Below, piece by piece: positions 1 to 10,400 of a DNA stretch of 64,000 nucleotides. This DNA comes from Gnetum montanum (Eukaryota; Streptophyta; Gnetopsida; Gnetales; Gnetaceae): the NCBI GenBank assembly GCA_015680685.1, contig MNCI01008940.1, positions 196,356-260,355 of the forward strand, in the 5' to 3' direction. The notes beneath the pieces are model-generated. The model was not told where the DNA came from. It saw only the letters and a list, made by a program, of their open reading frames with translations, and ran no database searches. A program made the position numbers and the translations under genes. The first letter of the stretch is position 1; the number at the start of each line of letters is the position of its first letter.

Positions 1-6
1 TAATCA

Positions 7-462
7 TGATGAGCAGCCGATTCCTTAATTAGTTGTACACATCCGTAAATGCTCGTAATCAAGTCATACTCATGCTGCGCTACTGCAGCGTAAGAAATAA
101 CAGGTAATAAATAACAAGTAATAAATCCTATTCCATGCACTGCAAGGTTTATCAAAAAAGTTCGTCTTTATTGCCGTACACAACTTGCGTTCAAGTACAA
201 TGTTGCTCAAATAAAGATCCATTCACTTGGGGACTCCTATTGCAGGCACATGGAAAATATTCTATCTCTAGAGTGATCAATCTGCCAGAGTTTCCCTACT
301 TCTAGTCTAGGATGGGAAATAAGGGGAGTGCCACCTCTTATTTATAGATATGGCGGCGGACCATGATATCGCGTACGCGATATCGTAGGGGACGACGCAA
401 TATTGTGTACGCGATATCGCATGGGATGTGATATCGTGGCTCATGCGAATCGTGTCTCATCA
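7..462 (-). repeat. Degenerate LTR fragment, type A
   Basis: Reverse-oriented relic of the LTR family that fills the right half of the window. It runs from a TGATGAG terminus to a CTCATCA terminus. On the minus strand it keeps the U3 palindromes (365-384, 399-418, and a half-site at 430-435), a TATA-like CTATAAATAAGAGG, and the segment around the AATAAAGA motif. At about 456 bp it is much shorter than the roughly 800-bp intact copies and the U5 portion is largely lost. No target-site duplication is seen (AATCA against ATTGT). Confidence 0.7.
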
Positions 463-483
463 ATTGTCATCTAGTTCTCCTTT

Positions 484-602
484 AGTTCTAATTAAACTAT
501 ATATCTTAGAGTGTACTGATATTACAATTATTTCAAAGTTCCAAGATTTCAACTATATATCTTGGGATATACACATATTATAATTATTTTGGGGAATCAA
601 CA
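484..602 (+). repeat. Two partial 3' tails of SINE-like family S1
   Basis: Two successive stretches match the 3' end of the S1 repeats: a TATATCTT-type start, a GTGTAC or ATACAC core, TATTACAATTATTT, then a TTCCAA or ATCAAC end. Neither has the tRNA-like head, so they look like 5'-truncated insertions or decay products. The remaining sequence from 463 to 777 is AT-rich with no gene. Confidence 0.45.
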
Positions 603-777
603 CTAATAAAAAACAACCTTGATACATAAAAAAACCATAAAAATACCTAAATTTTTAGATAAATGATAGCTTTTTAGATATCTCATTTTCTATTTCAAAG
701 TTGTGATAATAACTAATCTTCTAGAATGAATTAAATTTGAGCTTAGAGGTATATCTACTCATAGTTTTAATTACAAA

Positions 778-912
778 CAATAAGGTGTTAGCCTAGTGGT
801 AAGACTCTTGATTTCAAAGCTTCAGTCATGGGTTAAATTCTAGTGGGCAATGCTAAGTTATAAAGTTCTAAATGAACTATATTACAATTCTTTCAAGGTT
901 CCAACACCTCCC
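778..912 (+). repeat. SINE-like element S1, copy a
   Basis: The head looks tRNA-derived. A box-A match TAGCCTAGTGG lies at 789-799 and a box-B-like GGTTAAATTC at 831-840, 42 nt apart, which is normal spacing for an RNA polymerase III internal promoter. The body continues to a tail ending TTCCAACACC. Related copies lie at about 1254, 2690 and 3612. The family is not one I can name. Confidence 0.6.
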
Positions 913-1067
913 ATAGTTTTAATTTCAATAACTTATAAAAAGAATAGCTTATTGTTGGCATTCAAAAATCTTGGGAAGATCATTTCTCGTTGAATCATTT
1001 TTCAAATATATTGATTTTAAAAATCACAAAGAATTTGTAAAATTTTAGGGTTGTTAAGACCATAACT

Positions 1068-1245
1068 AAGTAACCATCATTTGAAGTGATGGTAAGATGC
1101 TTGTTTCTCAAGTCATATCATCTAGGTTCAAGCTTAGGGTAACTACTTGAAAGAGGTTAGGCTTTTGCTTATCCACCAATCCTCCTAGGACCCCACCTTA
1201 GTGAGATGAGCATTGTTCCTCTTGGTGATTATCCTTATTTTAAAA
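1068..1245 (+). repeat. SINE-like element S2, copy a
   Basis: First full copy of a second dispersed family. It has a CCATCATTTGAAGTGATGGTAAG head, a box-B-like GGTTCAAGCTT, then the conserved blocks GAGGTTAGGCTTTTGCT, CACCAATCCTCCTAGGACC and GATGAGCATTG. Other copies are at 1662, 3266 and 15098. The internal GGTTCAA motif suggests a tRNA-related origin, but box A is weak. Confidence 0.55.
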
Positions 1246-1253
1246 CTAAAACT

Positions 1254-1393
1254 ATAAGGTATTAACCTAGTGGTATGGATCTTGCACTAATAACCCCATA
1301 TCATAGGTTAGATTATACTAGGTAGCACTAAGGTATAAACTTATATAAATCTTGTGGTGTACCTATGTTTGACTTATTTCGAGTTCCAACAAC
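1254..1393 (+). repeat. SINE-like element S1, copy b
   Basis: Diverged S1 copy: a CTATAAGGTATTAACCTAGTGGTA head (box A as TAACCTAGTGG), box-B-like AGGTTAGATTATA, and the GGTGTACCTATGTT...TTCCAACAAC tail. It starts about 9 bp after the S2 copy ends. Confidence 0.5.
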
Positions 1394-1661
1394 AAAACTA
1401 AAACTATGACTATACATTCAACTTTAAGTTCTACCAATGCATCCCAAAGCCATATAGTCAAAAATAATACTTTTAGTGGAATTTAAGCAAGACATAACAA
1501 TGCCTTTATAAAGAAACAACATGGAAACTATGAATGGTATAATATCTTAGCATGTCATTTGAAATCAAAGTTTTAACTTGTATCACGAGTCACATACTCA
1601 AACCAAGTGAGCTATGGCTTACTAACAAATTTGTGAATATTTTACATATAGTAAATATGCA

Positions 1662-1800
1662 GTAAGGGGCCATCATGTAGAATGATGAAAATGTGCTTGT
1701 CTCTTAGTTGTAAGGCCTAAGTTCAGGCTTAGATGTAGCCACTCAAAAAGAGATTAGGCTTTTGAGTTTTGGATGATGACCTTAAAAATCCTTTCTCTTC
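1662..1800 (+). repeat. SINE-like element S2, copy b
   Basis: Shares GGGCCATCAT, GATGAAAATGTGCTTGTCTCTTAGT, AGGCCTAAGTTCAGGCTTAG and GAGATTAGGCTTTTG with S2 copies a and c. Its 3' part is diverged, and it ends where the solo LTR at 1806 begins. Confidence 0.5.
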
Positions 1801-1805
1801 CCCTC

Positions 1806-2658
1806 TGATGAATCATGGTTTGTTAAGTGCTGATATCGGATCCACGATATTGCGGCTTGGATAACAATATTGGATACACGATATTGCAATTCCTCTGTAA
1901 GCCTATAAATACACCTTTGGGCGCATAGGAAGGAGGGAGTTAGTTAGAGAAGTAAGTGTAGTAGTAGAGTCTTTTTGTTCATTTTTAGTTCATCTCAACT
2001 CTTTCTCCAGTGCATGCCCGTAGTGTGATGATTGTAATTGTATGGAACCTTTATTCGAGTGTGACGTACTTGGACAAGTGCATGAATGACAATAAAGATC
2101 GAGATTACTTCATCATTGCAACATTTACTTAGTTTAATTGCTTAATTGTTATTGTTATTTATTATTTTCCTAATTAATATTTCTTTACCTTCCTTTACTA
2201 TCCCTATTATTAAACACAGAATGAGTACGACTTACTCACGAGCATTTAAGTGTGACTACTTGGTAACCTAGTAGCGTATCTAGGAGCACTCAAGTAATAT
2301 ACGCTTGGTAATTCCATAAGTAGTACACAAGGTCCAAGATGTGTATGGATGATTAAGGATGGATGCTCATCGCACTTAGGCTAGCTTAGATTCTCTTCTC
2401 TCATTCCCTATTAGCTTAAAACAAAGTTATTTTCCATTACTTATAGGAGTTGCACTAGTTTAGGACCACATCATACACCTCACTCTGAACTAAACCATAC
2501 GTGACAAAGCAATACTAGTCTAGGTGGAAAGACAATGAACTACGATCAACATGTAACTATCTAGATACCACAACTAGCCCATTTGCGGAGTTCGACCGGA
2601 TCGTGCGTGAATGCTTGTATTCGTATGGTTGAGTGTAGGGGTACCTAGCCACTCATCA
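1806..2658 (+). mobile_element. Solo LTR, Ty3/Gypsy type A, plus strand
   Basis: An 853-bp LTR from TGATGA to CTCATCA with no internal region. It holds two U3 units spaced like the family palindromes (GATATC-N8-GATATT at about 1833-1852 and AATATT-N8-GATATT), TATA-like CTATAAATACAC, an AATAAAGATCGAG segment, and the conserved U5 end (CGTATGGTTGAGTGTAGGGGTACCT). The flanks CCCTC and TCCTC match at four of five bases, a plausible decayed target-site duplication. A solo LTR is expected after recombination between the two LTRs of one element. Confidence 0.8.
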
Positions 2659-2689
2659 TCCTCGAAGAAAAAAAACAATAAAAAAAAAC

Positions 2690-2825
2690 AATGAGGTATT
2701 AGCCTAGTCGTAAGAGTCTTGATTTGAAAGATCCAAGGGCAAGGTTGAGTTATGAAGTTCTATTTGGACTCTATATCTTGGGGTGTACTTATATTACAAA
2801 TATTTTGGGATTCCAACACCCCTTC
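2690..2825 (+). repeat. SINE-like element S1, copy c
   Basis: Contains GAGGTATTAGCCTAGTCGTAAGAGTCTTGATTTG with box A TAGCCTAGTCG, then the tail TATATCTTGGGGTGTACTTATATTAC and TTCCAACACCCC. The box-B region is decayed. It starts about 30 bp after the solo LTR end. Confidence 0.55.
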
Positions 2826-2860
2826 TTGTGCCCATACACCCGCTCTGCCACCCCTAAAAA

Positions 2861-2996
2861 TCTATATATATATATATATATAAAGAAAATTCTAGGTTGA
2901 TTCTTTAACTATGTAAAAAGAAAAATCCTAAAAATTATAGTTTTTTTTTTTTTTTTTGGCTAGTAACATAAACATCATCATCATCATCATCATTAT
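2861..2996. repeat. Simple repeats: (TA)n, poly-T, (CAT)n
   Basis: An alternating TA run at about 2863-2882, a poly-T run from 2941, and a short CAT run at about 2971-2990. All are low-complexity tracts between SINE copies; no coding signal was seen. Confidence 0.8.
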
Positions 2997-3265
2997 TCCA
3001 ACCTTGTCCTAACAAAATGGGGTTGCCTACCTAAGTTATTTTTCACCATTCACCTCTATGAAGAGATAAATCTTTGTTTATTTGTAATTTCTTTAAATCC
3101 TCTTCAATTATTTTTTTCCCATATCTTTTTTGGTGGCCTTTTGGACAATCTATGTGCGTATATTATGGAAGCCTATTGCATTGCTTGTTATATTTTTCTT
3201 AAGTTTTGTTTTAAATTTTTATCTACATGTTTTTATTTTTCTATACCTAATACCTTACTAGCCTA

Positions 3266-3415
3266 AGGGACCATCATTTAGAGTCATGATGTGATGTGGT
3301 TTGAGATTGGTTGCAACCACTCAAAGAGGTTAGGCTTTTAATCATCTACCAATCCCCTAAGACCTTGCTTGGTGAGATGAGCATTGTGGTTCAAGGTGAA
3401 TACCTTACTAGCCTA
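3266..3415 (+). repeat. SINE-like element S2, copy c
   Basis: Contains GGGACCATCATTTAGAGTCATGATG, CACTCAAAGAGGTTAGGCTTTTAATCATCTACCAATCC, AAGACC and GGTGAGATGAGCATTG. Same order of blocks as copy a, with a short internal deletion around box B. Confidence 0.5.
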
Positions 3416-3611
3416 AGTCTAGTTAGTAGGGTGTTACAAGTTGATACAACAATCTTTTTTCATAAGCTTGTTATCTAATCTTTTTTATGCATGTCTAAAC
3501 TATCTAAGATGTCATTCTTGCAACTTGTCTAAAATAGAAGCCACTCCGAGTCTTCCTTGAATGTCTATATTGTGCAGTTTATCTTTCTTGGTAATATTCA
3601 ACATTCATTTA

Positions 3612-3735
3612 AGTAGTAAGGCTATTGCTTTAAAAGTTCCAAGTCATGGGTTCAATTCTGATAAGCAATGCTAAATTATATATCTCAAGGTATAATTATA
3701 TTACAATTATTTTAGGGTTCCAATACTACCACCCC
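3612..3735 (+). repeat. SINE-like element S1, copy d
   Basis: Begins AAGTAGTAAGGCTATTGC, so box A is diverged. It has the best box B of the family, GGGTTCAATTCTG, followed by the shared GCAATGCTAAATTATATATCTCAAGG and TTACAATTATTTTAGGGTTCCAA tail. Confidence 0.5.
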
Positions 3736-4471
3736 ACCTCCCCTAAATCCTTTGAGGGAAAAAAATAATCCTAAATTAAGCTTCTTACGATGTCAATGCT
3801 AAAGATGGATTCTTTATGTGGCTTGATCAATAAGAGATTGCTTTATAAGAAATTGTATAGCTTCCGGTCACACTTCAAGATATTTTACTATAACAACGTA
3901 CAACTATTATTAAATTCTTTTTACGATTTTTATCCAGCGGGAGGACTCTCTAACGCGGTGGCGTGCCGGGTTCATAATTCTTACCACCACGCTAACATGT
4001 TACCATTCATGCAGGGTTTGAACACCGCCATGATTTTGGATAGCAATTTGCGGGGAAATGTTGGATGGAAAGGTGGCGGTACACTTTTTAACAAATAAGC
4101 CAAGCAAGAAACAGCCTGAAAGCGACCCTACCGGACATTACTCAATTCAGTCTTAGCAACCCGTCTCTTTCTTGTGAGATCCAAGGCACCCTTCATCACC
4201 AAGTAACTTGTACATGGAATTCAAAGATAAAATTCATCCCGAAGGAGAACCACTTATCAACAATGTATATCTAAGGCCACGTCTGCACAACAGGTCATCA
4301 ATGTGATGCCGAAAACGTGAGGTTGCAGCCTACCAGGTAATTTTTTGTGGCACCGTACAGTGCCATTTCCTATCTTCTACCCTTACTGCAACAATAAAAT
4401 AGGGTGCATCGTGCAACGATTATGCTTTTAGAGTGTATTCCGTGGGTTGGTATCAGATTGGGATTGCCAAG
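3736..4471. other. Upstream region of the TIC32-like gene
   Basis: No confident gene. An open frame of 102 codons (3790-4098) has no recognisable domain and is probably chance. The final 90 bp before the start codon probably contains the 5' UTR. No clear TATA box was chosen. Confidence 0.4.
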
Positions 4472-7400
4472 ATGATGAATTGGCTGCTAAGAAGACCAGG
4501 CCCTTCGGGCTTTGCGTACAAATCTACAGCTGAAGATGTTACCAATGGCATTGACGCGTCTGGCTTAATAGCTATTGTCACTGGTACATTTTTCACTTTA
4601 CCTTTGCCTTATGTTTCAAATGTATTTTTATTGCGGATTTTTGAGGGTTCGAATCAAGATTAATCTTTTGTTTTTATTTTGTTCACCTTGATCGGTTTGC
4701 TGCTCTAATGTTTTGTCGGTCGCTAGTTATTCTTCCATAGTAACGGCTGTTATTGTCGGATACCATACACGAGCGCTCTTATTTTATTGGTCTCCGGAAT
4801 TAACTGTTTATAACGTCTGTTGCGGAATCGGATACCATACACGAGCGCTCTTATTTTATTGGTCTCCGGAATTAACTGTTTATAACGTCTGTTGCCGAAT
4901 CGGATACCATACACGAGCGCTCTTATTTTATTGGTCTCCGGAATTAACTGTTTATAACGTCTGTTGCCGAATCGGATACCATACACGAGCGCTCTTATTT
5001 TATTGGTCTCCGGAATTAACTGTTTATAACGTCTGTTGCCGAATCGGATACCATACACGAGCGCTCTTATTTTATTGGTCTCCGGAATTAACTGTTTATA
5101 ACGTCTGTTGCCGAATCGGATACCATACACGAGCGCTCTTATTTTATTGGTCTCCGGAATTAACTGTTTATAACGTCTGTTGCCGAATCGGATACCATAC
5201 ACGAGCGCTCTTATTTTATTGGTCTCCGGAATTAACTGTTTATAACGTCTGTTGCCGAATCGGATACCATACACGAGCGCTCTTATTTTATTGGTCTCCG
5301 GAATTAACTGTTTATAACGTCTGTTACCGAATCGGATACCATACACGAACGCTTTTATTTTATTGGTCTCGGGGAATAATTGTTTTCAACTAGTGCGCTA
5401 TCAGAAGGGACTTGATACAGTTTGTAAAACCAAAAGAGTTTACCAGAATATTCTATTAAAGTCCCTCACACTGCACTAGTTTTGACCGAGAGGCCAATAT
5501 GTCTGGCCTGATGGGGAGGGGGAACGTATTTTGTGGCCCTCCACGTATGCGCCCCATAAGATCCCACTATGGAAAAGAACGCAATGAAAAAAAACACGAT
5601 GGAAAGTTCACCTCATGAAAAAAATGCTATGTAAAGTCCATGCCATGTTAAAAAAACACTAATAGAACTTTTCACAAGAATTATTATTGAATAAACGTAC
5701 AGTCATTTTGATTTTGGTTTTCAATATAAATATCAATTCTCAATGAATCAATTTGAGATTTTATTAATTTGTAAAATATATAAGATTCTTGGCCAAATAA
5801 TAGATATATATTATAAATATATAGCTAAATTAGTCATATATTAACAATCTAAATTTATAATGATACGTTAAAAAACAAATAAAGCAAAACATTTTGGATA
5901 AATATTTTTTTCTGAAAAAGGAATATTAAGAAAGAACAAAAATGGTGCGATGAGGCAACCCTGATATATGGTTTGGAGAATGTATAAAATTTTCAGATAT
6001 GCACGACGGCTGTAATCGGCTGCAAATGCAACGGGAGTTAAGCTGTCCTTGATGCAGCGCACCTGGAAAATATTTGCCTAGTTACATGTCAAAGCCCAAC
6101 TTCTGAAGTTCTATGAATATGGGGTCTTTGAGCCTTGCAGGATTTATGAAGTTAGGGTTAGATTGGTAGCTTGTGTTGATTATTTTAATTTTAAAGTTTT
6201 CATTTTTGGTTAGAATTTTGATCCTGTCATCCAAGACTCCAAGCATAATGTCATTGTACCTTGAATCTTATTTTATTAATATAATCAATTTTTACTTTTT
6301 TAAAAAAATATTTATAAACTTGGAATACAAATTATCATGGCCAAAAGGCTGAAATCTGCTCCACTTCTTGCATATTGAGGAATCTGTTATTTTTTGATAA
6401 TGATATTTTGAATTTTCATTTTCTTTTGATTTACACCCTGGTAAGACCAGCATTGAGCCTTCAGCTGATGGCTTTTTTTTCTTTTGATGTGTTAACTTCC
6501 ATGCATCTTTGTCTTTGCAATTGTCTCCTTGAATTTTATCCTTGTTTTTGTAGCTTTGCCGTTTTCTTTGAGTTCTAGCACGTTAACAAGTTTAAGCAAT
6601 CTCGTATGCAAGTCATTGTATACAGATGAATAATAACATGCTATATCTCTGATTATAATTTTTGCATGATTTTTGTGGAAAGGAACTACTTGTTTCTTTA
6701 GGGCATTTTTAGTTCTTTGTTTCCCATATGTTATCCTCAAATAGTTTGCATTGGAGGAATGGTTGATAGATGTTTCAGTCGCCCCTTCTTAAATGGTATA
6801 TGCCATTCTTTTCACTGTGACAAATTATGTCATCCAGCAGGCATTCAATCGTAGTATGAAGGTTGGTTTATGCTAATTCTTCAACAGTTTTTCAAGAACA
6901 TGCACTAGACATAATAATTGTTTTTTCTGGAATAGTTTATTCCTTTTGGTATTGCTGATCATTTTTTAGGTGCTGCAAGTGGTATTGGTGCTGAGACAGC
7001 TCGTGTGCTTTCCTTGAGAGGTGCTCATGTGATCATGGGAGTTAGAAACTTGAGTGCTGGTAATGCCGTGAAGGAAAAACTTACTAAGGAGATTGACAAT
7101 GCTAAAGTTGATGTGCTGGAATTAGATCTGAGCTCTTTAGCTTCTGTCCAGAACTTTGCTTCCAGTTTTAAATCATTAAATCATCCTTTAAATATCCTAA
7201 TGTAAGTTTATTGTTTGTCTGACCTACCATTATGCCAGAGAATTAGACACAAATGATACTTTCTTCATTTAGACATTTTTTTTATTTTACTTTCAATAAT
7301 CATACATGTTGAATTGTCAATATCTGCAATTTGATATTTTTCCTTGGCTGTTCAAAGAAACAATGCAGGAGTTATGATGTGCCCTTATGGATTGTCAAAG

Positions 7401-10400
7401 GATGGCATAGAACTCCAGTTTGCTACCAATCATCTTGGTAGGTTGCTTCTCATTTAGAAAAAATTGAATATTGTATCATTTTGAAGGTGATATTAATTAT
7501 ATTTTGAGCATGATGTACTCCATGGAAGACAAATCCATTAATGCCTATAATTACATTGATTTTCATGTGAGAGCAACATTATCCATTGGCTGACAGTTAC
7601 AGTGCCTAACCATTTGTTCACCGTACAATGTCACTCGTTATTTAAACACAACTTTTTTTTTAAAAGGCATCATGTCAAGCACATTTTGTTTTCTCTTGTA
7701 TAGGTTGCTTCTGTTATCCTTTTTTTTTTAAAAAAAGGCATCATGTCAAGCACATTTTGTTTTCTCTTGCATAGGTTGCTTCTGTTATGTATTCACAGGA
7801 GGAAAAGAAATTTCAATAAATTTAAAACATTTATAGTTTTTTGTATTTAAGTCTCTCTGTTGTCCTAAGTAATGATTTACTTTCTTCTACAGGCCATTTT
7901 TTCTTGACAAATCTTTTACTTGAAACCATGAAAAAGACAGCCCTTAAAACAGGCATTGAAGGGAGAATTGTCAATGTCTCATCAGAAGCACACAGATTTT
8001 GTTATTCAGGTGGCATTCGGTTTGATAAAATAAATGATCAATCAGGGTAAGATGAATACTCCAGTGTTTGTTTTTCATTTTTTGCCACGTAGAAATGCTT
8101 ATTTACATTTATATGGAACATGTAAATAAATTGAAACTCTGTAAACAGTACCAACACTTATAACGTTAAGTTTTTGGGCTTCAGGTATTCTGCAACGATG
8201 GCATATGGTCAGTCAAAGCTTGCTAATATTCTGCATGCAAATGAGCTAACAAAAAGACTCAAGGTCTGGTTTCTCTGATAATTAAATGTTACAAGTGATA
8301 AATAAGCGATCAGGAGATATTTGACAATCACAATCATACTTAGAACCTTTTACTGTCTATTTGGGTTTGGCATTTTAACTATTCTTTTGTCATTGTTGCT
8401 CATTCAGGTTGAATCCATAAGGTTCTTCCATACTAACCGATCTTAATGTTTTCTGTTTTGGTTCTTTGTTGGTATTGTGCTTTAGTTATTTTTTCATAGG
8501 TGCTGTAGGTTCAATTCAGTAGTTTCTACGTTACTGCTTTAAGCTAGATAATGGATAAAATAAAACGGTGATATGCAAATTTAGAGTAAAGTAAATGACA
8601 GAAGTAAAGCTGAGTAATTAATTTGAGAAGGATTGGTAGGCAGTGGCCAAGGCTGTTCGCAAATCCACTATAGGATAATATCAAGGTCACCTCTAGCATC
8701 ATATGGACAGATGGTAGAAATGAATGCTTATGGACCTTGAATGTAGAAAGTTTGCAGCACAAGCTGCAAGTGAGGCATAAGTTTATTTATGGCAAGGCCC
8801 AGTAAATATTGTTAAATTTGTGTTATCAGGAAAAAAGTATCTGAATGTGAATATGTTCACCACTGGTAGCATCTCTGTTTGCAAAGAAGGTAATACTGCA
8901 TCCTTTGTTGGTTTTGCATTTCATGGTTGCTAGATGACATTGTGGGAGCTGAATGCAATGAGCTTGAACCTGATAATCCCTGATAATTCCCAATTATGTA
9001 GATGGCCATTTGTTGAGTGATATGTAGCATGGGCAAGAGGAGGGCTTTGAAAAGCCAAGGCTATAGTGAAACCATAGGTGGCTTTGTGCACTGATAAAGT
9101 CAAGACCATGAAACTTAAAAGTCTACGCGTGCCCATTAAGGAATATCGGTTGCAAATGCTTATCCTAGTGAATCAAATACATGACTTATTCTTTGCAAAA
9201 CTAGACTTGATATCTAGCTCTTAACTGTAATGCTATCTGATCCTTGATAAATCAGTTCAACTGATGATGAGTTAGTATGATTTGAAACATCTTGTAAATG
9301 CAAAAACAAAAACCCAAAAAAAAAAAAGAAAAAAAGAAAAAAAGAGGGAAGAACAAATGGATGGCACAACAGACTTGATATTGTGCTATGGAGCTCTTGG
9401 TGAAAAATTGGCATCTTTGTCAAAACATATTTGGTGGTCAGGGATTCAAGCTAACTGGCCAGCTTCCAGCAAATTATTGAGAATTTTCCAAAAGGACTAT
9501 CCAAAAATCCTTAATATGTTGGAGGTTTTAGCTACCGAACTTCAGCTAGTATCTCTATTCTTGTTCTTCATATGAATACTTCCTAACAAAATTCATTAGA
9601 TGTTATTCTAGAATGCTGTTTACAGAGTTTCATATTTCCAGTTGACTTGAGCAACTATATGATGCTTAACTTATACATTATTACTTTGTCGGAAAATATT
9701 TTTTTCCTAAGAAAAAGTACAAGTATATACTTATTGTCCTTCTCTGATATGTTATTTTTAACTTTCAGGAAGAGGGTAGTAATGTAACTGCTAATTCACT
9801 TCATCCAGGAACAATAGCCACCAACCTTTTTCGGCACAGTAAACTTGCTGGTATGATATTTTTCTGTTGCTTGTGTATTTTTTTCGTTCTTATATGTAAA
9901 TGCTCCTTTCAGGAAATAAAGTTTGTTGTGTAGGAGTTTTAGTTCATGTGTAATTTCTAGATTAAAAAACACTAATGTAAAACAAGAAATACAAATAAAA
10001 CATTACAGGTGGGGAAACAAAACTCAGTCTTAATGTTTAGGCAGTGAATAAGTTTGATTTCTAAGAATTTCTTTGCAGACGTTGATTAATTAAATGACAT
10101 TGATTCAGAAGAAAATGAGAAAATCTGTTGTATTGCCCAGCCAATCTAATACAAAATGCTATGGATTGAGACCTATAAAAGGTAGCGGCGAATAACGTTA
10201 TTGTAAAATTGGAAGTTACAAATTAATTGCAAATTAAATTAAGTTGCTATTGTAGAAAAAGGAATGCACACATCGAAGTTATAGTAGTTCACCTGAAAAC
10301 TTTGGGCTAGTCCACTCTTAGGAGATTTGTTCTTTCTCACCCCGTGGTTCCATTAATCTTTAAAGCTGGTTTGTTGCTTACTAGCAATGGTTACAATGAA

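Noticed and set aside
778-912. Functional tRNA gene
   Set aside because: Has A and B boxes, but no foldable acceptor stem or cloverleaf is evident. The sequence is repeated with a shared tail, so it is SINE-like.
4757-5391. CRISPR array
   Set aside because: Units are contiguous with no variable spacers, in a plant intron.
4713-5393. 226-codon repeat protein and its 198-codon antisense partner
   Set aside because: Both are by-products of a 72-bp tandem repeat without stops, located inside an intron of the SDR gene.
9282-9575. 97-codon Lys-rich frame in intron 5
   Set aside because: Driven by a poly-A/G tract; it lies within an intron of the SDR gene.
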